In this document: one piece after another, positions 35,545 to 44,722 of the stretch
Layout: each line of letters begins with the position of its first letter
Numbering within the stretch: the stretch's first letter is position 1
From: Saprospiraceae bacterium
Lineage (GTDB): Bacteria > Bacteroidota > Bacteroidia > Chitinophagales > Saprospiraceae
Assembly (NCBI GenBank): GCA_016715405.1
Contig: JADKAE010000006.1
Location: 62,001 to 126,000 of the forward strand
Direction of reading: 5' to 3'
Length of the DNA stretch: 64,000 nucleotides
The notes under the pieces: generated by a model
Seen by the model: only the letters and a program-made list of their open reading frames with translations
Databases searched by the model: none
What the model was told of the DNA's origin: nothing
Position numbers and translations under genes: made by a program

Positions 35545-35690
35545 GTTGATGTGCTGATTTGCTGATTTGCTGATTTGCTGATGGGTTAATGTGCTGATGT
35601 GCTAATTTGCTGATGTGCTGATTTGCTGATATTTATTTATAAACCCATAAACTTATAAACCTATAAACTATCAGCACATCAGCACATCAA
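35545..35690. repeat. TGCTGATT octamer array with inverted right end
   Basis: About ten TGCTGATT, TGCTGATG or TGCTAATT units, then AT-rich text with TAAACCCATAAACTTATAAA, then ATCAGCACATCAGCACATCA complementary to the left units. It reaches into the GNAT gene: the GNAT stop (35679-35681) and last three codons lie in the right arm. The same unit appears after dnaB at 63063. Confidence 0.88.
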
Positions 35691-36236
35691 TACAAATACC
35701 TGCACCGTGATCAGGCGTCCATTTTTTTCCTCGCAATTGCGCAAGGTTTTTTCTTTTTTGAAGCCGAGATGGCGTAGCAGACGTTCGGAGGGTTTATTAC
35801 CATTTTCAACCCATGCTTCGATGCGGCGGGCCTGAAGTTGTTCAAAGCAAAAGAGGAGCAGGGCTTCGAGGGCTTCCCGGGCATATCCTTTGCCTTGGTG
35901 GGAGGGGAGCAACCAATAGCCGATATCCAAAGAGGCGGTATGGGGTTTATAATGCGTGAAGCCGCAAGCGCCGATGAGTTGCTTTTCGCCCTGCGGGCAA
36001 ATAGCCCACCACATACCGCTTTGCTCGCGCCAGAGCGATTCGAACCACTCCATTTGCTCTTCGGTTTCTTCCAGAGTGTCGAAATGGGCGGCATAATAGC
36101 GGGTCACAGATGGATTGGAGAGGCCTTCAAATACCTTATATATATCGGCATGCCGGAAACGGCGCAATTCCAGTCGTTCGGTTTGCAATACCGGGTAGCG
36201 TCGCCAGGGATCGGAAAAATCCTGTTTCATAGCCAA
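35679..36236 (-). CDS. GNAT-family N-acetyltransferase (RimJ/RimL-like)
   Basis: 185 residues with the ribosomal-protein-alanine acetyltransferase pattern: TERLELRRFRHADIYKVFEG at the start, GACGFTHYKPHTASLDIGYW in the middle, the acetyl-CoA loop LPSHQGKGYAREALEALLLF and a final NGNKPSERLLRHLGFKKEK. Transfers acetyl from acetyl-CoA to an amine; target unknown. The last residues (VFVLMC) and the TGA stop are supplied by the flanking TGCTGAT array. The second Met (36230, MKQDFSD) is an alternative start. Confidence 0.9.
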   Translation of the reverse strand: MAMKQDFSDPWRRYPVLQTERLELRRFRHADIYKVFEGLSNPSVTRYYAAHFDTLEETEEQMEWFESLWREQSGMWWAICPQGEKQLIGACGFTHYKPHTASLDIGYWLLPSHQGKGYAREALEALLLFCFEQLQARRIEAWVENGNKPSERLLRHLGFKKEKTLRNCEEKNGRLITVQVFVLMC

Positions 36237-36262
36237 TTGCGGGCATTAAGGCAGTAGCGGTT

Positions 36263-36862
36263 TCAGATCTCTTCGGCCTCCAGTAGATTGCACAACTTGA
36301 GGCCCTTATGATATAGTTGCTCTATTTCTCTGGCGGACATGATGTAGTCGGTTTTGTACAACACCATATAGTAGTTGATGCCTTCCAGGTGCCAGTCTTT
36401 TTCTATAGTAAAAAAACGGAGCACGTCGTCGTTCATCGTTGCCCTGATATATTCTTCGTCATATCCTTTGAGGTGATATTGATCAGAGAATTCAGGGTGT
36501 TCTACAAAGTCGATATCTTCAAACCCCAGCCATTGGCCGATTTTCAAAAAAAAATGCTCCGGCTTCATCCAGAATTGTGGCAAAGCCAGGCGTTTGGATT
36601 GTACAAAAAAGACCGTTTGGCGGTATGTTTTGTGAGAATTTCCTGCGTGAACAGTGTATTTGTAATCAAAAATACGCGCATCGGTTTCCAGCCAGGCGTC
36701 TTGCTTGTGCATCACATTCGTGATACTACGCCCACTCCCGTGCCTGAACAATTTAAAATCTCTAAGCAAAGGAAGTATGCCCCATTCCTCTTCGGGGAAA
36801 AATTGCATGTCCAATTGACTGGCAATCTTTTGGAGAAGCTGTGGTCTCATATCGTTGGCCAT
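36263..36862 (-). CDS. Conserved-looking protein of unknown function
   Basis: 199 residues, no signal peptide. The pattern LLRDFKLFRHGSGRSITNVM, IFDYKYTVHAGNSHKTYRQT and VFFVQSKRLALPQFWMKPEH resembles a widespread soluble or membrane-linked family with no assigned role in which a short beta-rich domain is formed (RIFDYKYTV and TVFFVQSK strands). It lies 26 bases upstream of the GNAT gene on the same strand, so probably one transcript. Function not recognised. Confidence 0.75.
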   Translation of the reverse strand: MANDMRPQLLQKIASQLDMQFFPEEEWGILPLLRDFKLFRHGSGRSITNVMHKQDAWLETDARIFDYKYTVHAGNSHKTYRQTVFFVQSKRLALPQFWMKPEHFFLKIGQWLGFEDIDFVEHPEFSDQYHLKGYDEEYIRATMNDDVLRFFTIEKDWHLEGINYYMVLYKTDYIMSAREIEQLYHKGLKLCNLLEAEEI

Positions 36863-36920
36863 AATCCGGACGCATTACCTGAACGCCAAAAATAATAATA
36901 TTTGGCATCATTCCTCCAAA

Positions 36921-37205
36921 TTAGGCTACGGGATGAGGCTCGTATTTCTGGAATAGCGAACTGGCATCGTGAATCGTATCTATCGCGTCTACCTCTTCAG
37001 GCGATAAATAGATATTGAACCTGCTCTCCATCTCGGCGATGAGCAATAAGCGGTCTACTGCATCGAGGAGCAGATCGTCGCCCAAGCGGGTATAAGGGTT
37101 GATTCTGGATATGGGCACGTTGAGTTTCCAACTGATCAGGTCGATGATACGCTCTTCGGTACTGATCATATGGGGTGCTGTTTCGAATAAAATATGATTT
37201 GCCAT
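36921..37205 (-). CDS. Acyl-carrier-protein-like domain protein without the canonical Ser
   Basis: 94 residues with the four-helix ACP pattern (EERIIDLISWKLNVPISRIN, then LGDDLLLDAVDRLLLIAEME, SRFNIYLSPEEVDAI). In true ACPs helix II begins D-S-L where Ser carries phosphopantetheine; here the region reads DDLLLDAVD with no Ser, so it probably cannot be loaded. It could be a structural or regulatory partner of an acyl enzyme. Start 37205 (MANHILFE) gives the compact domain. It lies 58 bases upstream of the unknown gene ending at 36263, same strand. Confidence 0.72.
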   Translation of the reverse strand: MANHILFETAPHMISTEERIIDLISWKLNVPISRINPYTRLGDDLLLDAVDRLLLIAEMESRFNIYLSPEEVDAIDTIHDASSLFQKYEPHPVA

Positions 37206-37413
37206 TAGCAGTGATTTTCTTGACATTTCTTTAAGAACGAATTGCCCACGCCATAGGTTGCCTGTATCTATCCCAATTTTTTACTTGCTTGATTATCGGC
37301 TGGAATACATCGACGAAAGTCATAACTAAAGCGTCTAAATGCACCTTGAAAAAAAATCACTGAGACGGGAAACCTTTGGCTGGAAAGTACGTATAAAGGT
37401 TTTGTGCATCTAT

Positions 37414-37455
37414 TATAAAAAAAAGGGTACCACAACGTAAGCTGCAATACCCTTT
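37414..37455 (-). terminator. Orphan minus-strand intrinsic terminator
   Basis: AAAGGGTA and TACCCTTT form an eight-base stem over 18 bases, followed on the minus strand by eight T. No minus-strand gene lies between here and 37787, so it ends an unannotated transcript. Confidence 0.75.
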
Positions 37456-37497
37456 CTACTTGCACTCATGAGATTATAATTCCACCGGTTGCCCGGA

Positions 37498-37525
37498 AAA
37501 AGGGCGGCCAATTTGAAGTTGGCCG
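37498..37525 (-). terminator. Second orphan minus-strand terminator-like hairpin
   Basis: GCGGCCAA and TTGGCCGC form a perfect eight-base stem over seven bases. On the minus strand CCTTTTT follows. It precedes the terminator at 37414 by about 45 bases. Confidence 0.7.
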
Positions 37526-37760
37526 CTTGTGGACTGGGATCAAATTTGTTAGTAGCGGTCGTAATAAGGAATTATAAATTGCTAGTAGCGAGTCGTAATA
37601 AATAGTGTTTCATTGTGAGCGACAGTACAAAAGTCTACCAAAAAACTTTTCAAGATAAGTACAATTTTATAACTTGCTGACTCAAAACACACATACCAAA
37701 AAACGACAACTAATTGATTTTTAATAAAATAAGCTTTGAGAGGCTTTCGTTTTCTGTATT
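37526..37760 (-). ncRNA. Candidate small RNA ending in tandem terminators
   Basis: The 520-base gene-free gap 37266-37787 holds two strong minus-strand terminators (37525-37498 and 37455-37414) with no minus-strand open frame upstream of them. A transcript starting somewhere in 37560-37760, divergent from the gene at 37788, would end there. No promoter match was found, so the start is only a guess and the prediction is weak. Confidence 0.3.
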
Positions 37761-37787
37761 TTAGAGGTTTATAAACATCGCGCGCAC

Positions 37788-39235
37788 ATGCAAGAAAGTC
37801 GTTTGGTACGCCATATCGAGGAGTTATCGCCCAAAGACAGGGAGCGCTTTCGCCTGTTTGTCCAGTCGCCTTTTTTTAACCAGCACCAGCCCACCTCTGA
37901 ATTGTTGGAGGTTATCCTCGAGTGCATCCACTCCGCAAACGGCAATGGCAGCAAGCTCGACAAACACAAAGTGTACAAGCGCATTTTTCCCAAAGACCCC
38001 TTCGACGAGCAACAGCTCTACAATGTGATGTCTTACCTCAAAAAACTATACCACCGTTTTTTATCTTACCAGTTTTTTGAAAACCAGGAATTCCAGGAAG
38101 ACCTGCTCACTCTGGAGGCCGCCTACGAAAACAACCAGTTTGACCTGCTCAAAAACAGGGGCAAGCAGATGGAAAAAACCATGGCGCGCCATCCACACCA
38201 CAACAGCGACTATTACCTCGCCAATTATCGGTTGAACTATTTGCTGGCCTACTATGGCGGACAATACGAAGACCGCTCCAAGCCGGAGCTTTTCCAGCGC
38301 ATGTTTGACCATCTCGACCGTTTTTACATTGCCGAAAAACTAAAAAACTGCTGTCACCTCACCGCCAATATGATGGTGATGAATACGCACTACGACTTTG
38401 GCTTTCTCGAACCCCTGCTCGACTATCTCAAACAAAACTGGCAGGAATTTGAATCAGACGCCACTATCGTATTGTATTACACTATCCTGATGAGCCTTCG
38501 CGAAGAAAATAATCCGGCGCACTATATCATCCTCAAAGAAATATTGGCTTCCGGCATGAATACCCTGTCGGTTAAAGAACAAGGCGACCTTTACGCCTTT
38601 GCCAATAATTACTGCATCCGACGCATCAACCTGGGCGACAGCACCTACCAATGGGAGTTATTCCAACTCTATAAGCAGGGTCTTAAGACAGGGCTCATTC
38701 TGGACAACGGCATTTTATCGGAGTGGAATTACAAAAATATCACTTCCCTGGGCTGCAGCCTGAAAGAATTTGAGTGGACCGAAAATTTCATCCAGGAATA
38801 CAAAGACAAATTGCCGGCTCACCGCCGCGAAAACGCCTACAATTACAACCTGGCGCATTTGTATTACAACAAAAGATGTTCAGCGATGTCTTGTCGGCCT
38901 TGTTGCACGTACAGTTTACCGACGTAAAATACCACCTCAACACGACGTTCTTGCAGTTGCGCACTTATTACGCCATGCGCGACACCGAGGCGTTGTTGTC
39001 GCTTATTGAAACATTCCGGATTTATGTAATCCGCAACCGCAAAATGACTACCAACGAAAAGCGCGGCTACTCCAATTTCTTGCGTTTTGCTAAAAAGCTG
39101 GCCCTGCTCAAACACAACTCTTCCACCTTTTCGAAAAAATCGCTGAAAGAAAAGCTGGATGCCTTGTCGCACAAGATTGAAACCACCGAAAATGTGATCA
39201 ATAGGTACTGGTTGTTGGAAGAATGCGGGGCATAA
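37788..39235 (+). CDS. Large helical-repeat protein of unknown function, copy B, frameshift near 38872
   Basis: About 482 residues when joined. No signal peptide; all-helical, with paired helices resembling TPRs (DLLKNRGKQMEKTMARHPHH, YYLANYRLNYLLAYYGGQYE, IILKEILASGMNTLSVKEQG). The N-terminal part (HIEELSPKDRERFRLFVQSP) resembles the beginning of the protein at 18753 in wording and position, suggesting paralogy. One A missing from the A4 run near 38872 divides the frame at NLAHLYYNK / MFSDVLSALLHVQF. The final segment (KKLALLKHNSSTFSKKSLKE) is a basic coiled coil. Function unknown; a scaffold or regulator is a guess. Confidence 0.8.
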
Positions 39236-39288
39236 GGTTTCTCCGATGCGCAACTTTAGTTAATTTGGCGTGCAGAAGCTGTTTATTT

Positions 39289-40893
39289 ATGAGAACACAA
39301 CGCCTTAACCTATGCTGCGCAGCCGTTTTATTATGCCTGCTCAGCCATCCCGCCACCGCTCAACAGGCTATTGTGCCTGTAAAACGCGAATTTCGGGCCG
39401 TATGGATTTCTTCGATTGCCAATCTCGACTATCCCAAACGGCCCTCCTCTGAACGCGTAGCGCTCAAAGAAGAATTCAAAAACCTGATTGACCAATACAA
39501 GAAGCTGGGCTTTAATGCCGTAATCGTGCAGATGCGCCCCGCCGCCGATGCGCTTTATGACTCCAAACAAGTACCCTGGTCAAAATATCTCACCGGCGCC
39601 CAAGGCCGGGCCCCCTACCCCGAATTCGACCCCCTGCAATTTATGGTAGAAGAAGCCCACCTGCGCGGCATGGAATTCCACGCCTGGCTCAATCCCTACC
39701 GCGCCACGGCCGACCTCGACACGCTCAGCCTTTCGCCCGTACACGCATTCAGGTTGCATCGCGACTGGATGGTGCGCTACGGCAACCGGTTTTATTTTAA
39801 TCCCGCTATCCCCGAGGTGCGACAACATATTTCTGACGTGGTAGCAGAAGTGGTCGACAACTACGATGTAGACGCCATTCACTTCGACGACTATTTTTAT
39901 CCCTACCCCGAAAAAGGCGCCAAACTGGCCGACAGCTCCGACTATCGCTTTTTTGGATTGGGCTTTCGAAGTATTGAAGACTGGCGACGCAGCAATATCG
40001 ATGCACTGATCGAGACGGTAAGCCAGCGCGTCAAAGCCTCCAAACCCCACGTCAAATTTGGCGTCAGCCCCTTCGGCGTTTGGCGCAATAAAGACAAAGA
40101 TCCCCAATTCGGCTCCGATACACGCGCCGGCGTGACTTGCTACGACGACCTCTATGCCGATGTGCTGAAATGGATTCGCAACGGCTGGATTGACTACGTC
40201 ATTCCCCAGATTTACTGGAATATAGGCTATCCGCCCGCCGACCACGCCACCCTCCTCAACTGGTGGAGTACGGTGGTACAAGATTGCCACCTGTATATCG
40301 GCCACGCCGCCTATAAGGTGGGCAACAATGCCGAGCCGGCCTGGAACGACCCCGGCGAAATACCCCGGCAGATCAGGCTTAACCGCCGCACCGCCAAATG
40401 CCTGGGCAGCGCCTACTTCCGCTCGCAATCTGTTCTGCTCAACCCGCTCGCACTTGTTGACTCACTCGCACTTTATTACGCCCCAAAAGCGCTGATCCCG
40501 GAAATGCCCGCACTCGAACAACCCCTTGCTAATACACCCAAACTACAAACCATCTGGCCTCAAAAAGGAAAGGTAAAACTGAAATGGAAAGCCAACAACG
40601 TCGACAAAACACACCCCCCGCGCTATTATGTCATCTATCGCTTCGATGGCGATTATGCCGGCAATTTTGACGACCCCCGCAATATCCTGGCAGTTACTCC
40701 TATGGGCGCACAATCGCGCAAACTAAAATTCATCGACGACTCAGCCCAGGCAGGTCTTTTTTATACCTACGCCGTCACGGCCGTAAACAGACAACATTCT
40801 GAAAGCAAACCCAGCAAACCACGGGCAATCCTGAAGAAACCACAGGGACTGCGCGGGGCGAGGCTGGGGGGGCCGGCGGGAGTGAGGGAGTGA
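39289..40893 (+). CDS. GHL10/DUF187-type glycoside hydrolase-like lipoprotein or secreted protein
   Basis: 534 residues. Signal peptide (LCCAAVLLCLLSHPATAQ), then the COG1649 family TIM barrel: VKREFRAVWISSIANLDYPK, LIDQYKKLGFNAVIVQMRPA, AAD-ALYDSKQVPWSKYLTG, DAIHFDDYFYPYPEKG and GVSPFGVWRNKDKDPQFG. The C-terminal 100 residues form a fibronectin-III-like domain (LKWKANNVDKTHPPRYYVIY, YTYAVTAVNRQHSESKPSKP). Related proteins act on cell-wall or surface polysaccharides. The last ~14 residues (GARLGGPAGVRE) are coded by the G-rich array at 40852. Start 39289 is chosen for the signal peptide. Confidence 0.85.
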   Translation: MRTQRLNLCCAAVLLCLLSHPATAQQAIVPVKREFRAVWISSIANLDYPKRPSSERVALKEEFKNLIDQYKKLGFNAVIVQMRPAADALYDSKQVPWSKYLTGAQGRAPYPEFDPLQFMVEEAHLRGMEFHAWLNPYRATADLDTLSLSPVHAFRLHRDWMVRYGNRFYFNPAIPEVRQHISDVVAEVVDNYDVDAIHFDDYFYPYPEKGAKLADSSDYRFFGLGFRSIEDWRRSNIDALIETVSQRVKASKPHVKFGVSPFGVWRNKDKDPQFGSDTRAGVTCYDDLYADVLKWIRNGWIDYVIPQIYWNIGYPPADHATLLNWWSTVVQDCHLYIGHAAYKVGNNAEPAWNDPGEIPRQIRLNRRTAKCLGSAYFRSQSVLLNPLALVDSLALYYAPKALIPEMPALEQPLANTPKLQTIWPQKGKVKLKWKANNVDKTHPPRYYVIYRFDGDYAGNFDDPRNILAVTPMGAQSRKLKFIDDSAQAGLFYTYAVTAVNRQHSESKPSKPRAILKKPQGLRGARLGGPAGVRE

Positions 40894-40986
40894 GGGGGAG
40901 AGGGAGAGAGGGGGCGAGGGGGAGACTGTACGACTATACGACTATACGACTGTATGACTGTATGACTGTACGACTGTACGACTGTG
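40852..40986. repeat. Composite G-rich and GACTGTAC array
   Basis: The first part (40852-40923) has many G-runs (GGGGGGGCCGGCGGGAGTGAG), including the last codons and TGA of the preceding gene. The second part is about eight GACTGTACGACTATAC-type units (8 bp), the complement of the GTCGTACA family. One-sided, with no clear inverted arm. Related G-rich text occurs at 2527 and 47038. Confidence 0.8.
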
Positions 40987-41044
40987 AATGTTTACCGTTC
41001 ACCTAACGTTTTCCGCTCGCCAAGTTTTTTAAAATCAACGACTT

Positions 41045-42593
41045 ATGACAATTAGGTGCGTTATTTTTTTGTACATTTTTATTGCCACAATATTTTCCTG
41101 CAGGCAGGAGGCGGCACAAGAAGTGTCTGCCCCCGAAAAACACCGCCCGCGCTGGCATTTCACGCCGCCGTCCATGTGGATGAACGATCCCAACGGCATG
41201 GTGTATTACGAGGGCGAATACCACCTCTTTTACCAGCACTATCCCGACAGCAGCGTTTGGGGGCCTATGCATTGGGGCCATGCCATTAGCCGCGACCTGG
41301 TTAACTGGCAACACCAACCCATTGCCCTCTATCCCGATTCGCTGGGTTTTATTTTTTCGGGCAGTGCAGTTGTCGACTGGAATAATACCAGCGGCTTCGG
41401 CCACGACAATACCTTGCCTATGGTGGCTATTTTCACTTACCACGATATGGCCGGTGAAAAAGCGGGGCGCAACGATTTCCAAACCCAGGGCATCGCATAT
41501 AGCCTCGACCGCGGCCGCACCTGGACCAAATACGCCGGCAATCCTGTTTTGACCAATCCGGGCATTCGCGATTTACGCGATCCCAAGGTGATCTGGCACG
41601 ATGCCACTCATCAGTGGGTGATGACATTAGCCGCCGGCGACCATGTGCGGTTTTATACTTCACCCGACCTTAAAGAATGGTCATATACCAGTTCTTTTGG
41701 CAAAAACGAAGGTTCCCACAGGGGCGTATGGGAATGCCCCGACTTGTTCCCAATAAGCCCCGAAGGAGAGGAATTGCGACAGTGGGTACTATTGGTTAGC
41801 ATTAACCCGGGAGCCCCCAATGGAGGCTCAGGAACGCAATATTTCGTAGGGCAGTTTGACGGGCAGGAATTTGTTCTTGATCCGGCTCAAGATCCCGGCG
41901 TATACAACTGGATAGACCTGGGGCGCGACAACTATGCCGGCGTTACCTGGTCGGATATTTCGCTGAAAGATGGCCGCCGGATATTTATGGGCTGGATGAG
42001 CAACTGGCAATATGCCCAGGTAGTGCCCACTACAAGTTGGCGAAGCGCTATGACTTTACCCCGCGAGCTACAGTTGAAAAAAAGCCCGCGAGGCTGGAGG
42101 CTCTGGTCTCGCCCCGTCGAAGAATTAAAAATGTTGCGCGATAGCAGTTTTGCCTTGTCGCCACAAAGCCTTACAGGAAAAATACAATTGGACGAAATAC
42201 TGGGATTTCCCCCTACGCTGCTTGAAGTTCTTTTAGAGGTAGAAATAGGGGATAACTCACAATCCGTATTCGGACTGGAATGGCACAATGACGCCGGCGA
42301 AAGCTACCGAGTGGGGTTTGACGCCGCTCTTGGCCTTTTTCAGCGATCGCACGCGAGCCGGCAAAAACGATTTTTCTCCCGACTTTGCCAATGCAATCCA
42401 CTACGCTTCGCGTCAGGTTGAAGGAAAAATCGTGAAACTACACGTTTTTGTCGATGTCGCCTCCGCCGAACTCTTCGCCGACGAAAACACCACCTACATA
42501 ACCGACATCTTTTTCCCTTCAAAGGACTTTGACAAATTGAATGTTTATGCACAAAACGGCCCTGTAACCCTCCGCAAAGCTGAATTTTTTTAA
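41045..42593 (+). CDS. GH32-family fructan hydrolase (levanase/inulinase/invertase type), frameshift near 42338
   Basis: About 515 residues when joined. A lipobox signal peptide (IFIATIFSCRQ) is followed by the five-bladed propeller with all three catalytic motifs: nucleophile D48 in WMNDPNG, LRDPKV, and acid/base Glu in WECPDLF. The C-terminal beta-sandwich ends VYAQNGPVTLRKAEFF. The frame shifts at the T5 run near 42336-42340 (VGFDAALGLF / SDRTRAGKNDFSPDFANAI). Being surface- or periplasm-anchored, it probably releases fructose from levan, inulin or sucrose; specificity is not readable by eye. Confidence 0.92.
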
Positions 42594-42700
42594 TTACGAA
42601 TTACGGAATTACGAATTATGAATGATTTTCAATCATCTAATTATCAATTAATTAATAAAAATTCGCCATTCGTAATTCGTAATTCGACATTCGTAATTCG
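42594..42700. repeat. ATTCGTAA-unit inverted array
   Basis: Left arm TAATTACGAATTACGGAATT and right arm ATTCGTAATTCGTAATTCG are complementary around an AT-rich loop (TCAATTAATTAATAAAAATT). It starts at the GH32 stop codon, which lies in the first unit. Related units are at 29777 and 55118; the loop resembles the text at 55080-55117. Confidence 0.88.
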
Positions 42701-42738
42701 GTATTTCACCCCAAATAACAGCGTTCATCCCAAAGTGA

Positions 42739-42780
42739 TTTGGCCGCACAAAAAAACCCCGTACATTCGTAAATACGAAT
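42739..42780 (+). promoter_or_regulatory. Promoter with overlapping dyad, upstream of the LytS kinase
   Basis: TTTG at 42739-42742, then 19 bases, then TACATTCG at 42762-42769, close to the TTTG-N19-TAnnTTTG consensus (one mismatch). Overlapping its -7 part is a perfect dyad ATTCGTA-AA-TACGAAT (42765-42780), suitable for an operator. The ATG is 25 bases after the dyad. Confidence 0.55.
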
Positions 42781-42804
42781 AGAGAAACTAGTACAAGCAG
42801 AGGT

Positions 42805-43931
42805 ATGAAACGCAAACTACCCCTTCCTTATTGGTTGGCCATTGCAGGCGGTTTTTTACTGGCAGTGGTGCTCTCCATCAAGCGCTACTTGCTCTTGAAT
42901 TACAGGCTGGCACTGAAAGGCGCCGAGCCGGATCAGCAGTTTTGGGACCGTTTGCAGGAAGAATTTTGGATAAACGTGGTCAACTACGTTTTGTGGGGGA
43001 TGCTCATGCCGCTGGTATACTATATTGTGGTGCGCTTTAGGGTTTATGTGCCGGCGAGCGCCAAAGAACGGCTGACAGCCCTGGCTGCCAGCCTGGGCAT
43101 GGCCTTGCTGCACGAGTCGATTTCCAATGTAATGTACTACCTGCCGATGCACCTGCTGGGCGAAAAGCAATTCACTATTGATATCCTGCACATTATCATC
43201 AACTTATACCCCGTTGCGATGATCGATCGTTTGATCGAATTCTGGATCATTTATGCCATTTTTTCAGCAATAGATTACCAGCGCAAATTCAGAGACCAGC
43301 AGATTGAATTGGCCCAGGTGGCCGGGCAACTCTATGGTTCGCAGCTCAATGCGTTGCGATTGCAATTGCAGCCCCACTTTTATTTAATACGCTAAATACG
43401 ATTTCCTCGCTCATGGAATTTGACACCAAAGGCGCGCAGAAAATCGTATCCAAACTCGGCAACTTGCTGCGAGGAGTGCTCGACAAAGACAAGCGCAACT
43501 TTATTCCTTTGCGCGAAGAATTGGCTTTTATCAAAAGTTATCTCGACATCGAACAAGTGCGATTCAATGATCGCCTGGAATTGCGCTATGACATTGACGA
43601 ACAGGCACTTGACGCATTGGTGCCCAGCCTCATCTTGCAACCCCTGGTGGAAAACGCCATCAAACACGGATTCGCCCATAAAACCGGCAAGGGACTTATA
43701 GAAGTTGCCGCTATCCGCCAGGGCGATCAGGTCAATTTGCAGATACGCGACGACGGCAAAGGCAGTAATTATACTACCGACCAATTGCTTTCCCTTGGCA
43801 TAGGCTTGAAAAATGTCCAGGATCGGCTTAACTTGCTATACCCGAAAATGAGCCGACTGGAAATCGTTACTTCCCCCGGGAAGGGTTTTGAAGTAAACAT
43901 TACTATTCCCTACAAGCGCCAGGAAGGATGA
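42805..43931 (+). CDS. LytS-type sensor histidine kinase, frameshift near 43380
   Basis: About 375 residues when joined. Four membrane segments in the first 150 residues (YWLAIAGGFLLAVVLSI; VLWGMLMPLVYYIVVRF), then a coiled linker and the His-kinase domain with the signature LQLQPHF / NTLNTISSLMEFD, where the family reads QPHFLFNTLN. The ATPase part has LVENAIKHGF, LQIRDDGKGSN and GIGLKNVQDRL. The frame changes at a T4 run (43378-43381) inside the signature His region; one more T restores HFLFNTLN. ATGA overlap with the response regulator at 43928 shows a two-gene operon. Sensor ligand unknown. Confidence 0.92.
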
Positions 43932-44722
43932 AAAAAATCCGAACATTAGTCGTAGACGATGAGCCACTTGCCCGGTCGCGAATTGTCAATCTACTCAAAA
44001 CGGTAGACTTTATTACCCTGATAGGGGAATGTAAAAACGGCAAAGAAGCGCTGTCGCAAATAGAATTATACCGCCCGGATCTTGTTTTTCTCGATATTCA
44101 AATGCCCGACCTCAACGGCTTCGACGTATTGGCCAAATCGGTCACTCCCCTCCCCTTTATCATTTTTGTTACCGCCTACGATCAATACGCCCTCAAAGCT
44201 TTCGACGTACACGCCGTGGATTATCTACTCAAGCCATACGATGACGAGCGTTTTCTTTTGGCACTTGATCATGCGCGCAAGCAGATCAGCTTGAGAGAAA
44301 ATGCGCTGCTACACCAAAAAATGTTGCGCCTTCTGGATGACTACGGGCAATCGAATGAAGATTCGGTGCAAACCCTCGAAGTTAAAGACCGCGGACGCAT
44401 ACAGCAAGTCAACGTAAACGACGTATGGTATATAGAGGCGGAGGGAAATTACCTGCACCTGCACCAGAAACAGCGAAGTCACCTCATCCGGCAAACCCTG
44501 CAGGCTATTGAAGAAGAACTCGACAACAGCCTCTTTTTGCGCATCCACCGTTCTATCCTGGTCAATGTGAATTATATCGAACGTATCCGGTACGAAGGCA
44601 ACAACCATTTTGTATTTTTTTTAAAAAACGGCGTACAACTTACCTCCGGTCGCAGCTATCGCGAATCTATTGAAACCTACCTCAACGACTGCGAATTGCG
44701 CCGACTGCTCGACAATTTCTGA
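43928..44722 (+). CDS. LytTR-type response regulator
   Basis: 264 residues: receiver domain (LVVDDEPLARSR, phosphoacceptor D56 in LVFLDIQMPDLNG, conserved FVTAYDQYALKAFDVHAVDY) followed by a LytTR DNA-binding domain (VNDVWYIEAEGNYLHLHQKQ, FLRIHRSILVNVNYIERIR, LKNGVQLTSGRSYRE). Phosphorylated by the adjacent LytS-type kinase, whose stop overlaps its start as ATGA. LytTR regulators bind pairs of direct repeats near promoters; the candidate dyad upstream of the kinase would be an autoregulatory site, but this is inference. Confidence 0.95.
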   Translation: MKKIRTLVVDDEPLARSRIVNLLKTVDFITLIGECKNGKEALSQIELYRPDLVFLDIQMPDLNGFDVLAKSVTPLPFIIFVTAYDQYALKAFDVHAVDYLLKPYDDERFLLALDHARKQISLRENALLHQKMLRLLDDYGQSNEDSVQTLEVKDRGRIQQVNVNDVWYIEAEGNYLHLHQKQRSHLIRQTLQAIEEELDNSLFLRIHRSILVNVNYIERIRYEGNNHFVFFLKNGVQLTSGRSYRESIETYLNDCELRRLLDNF

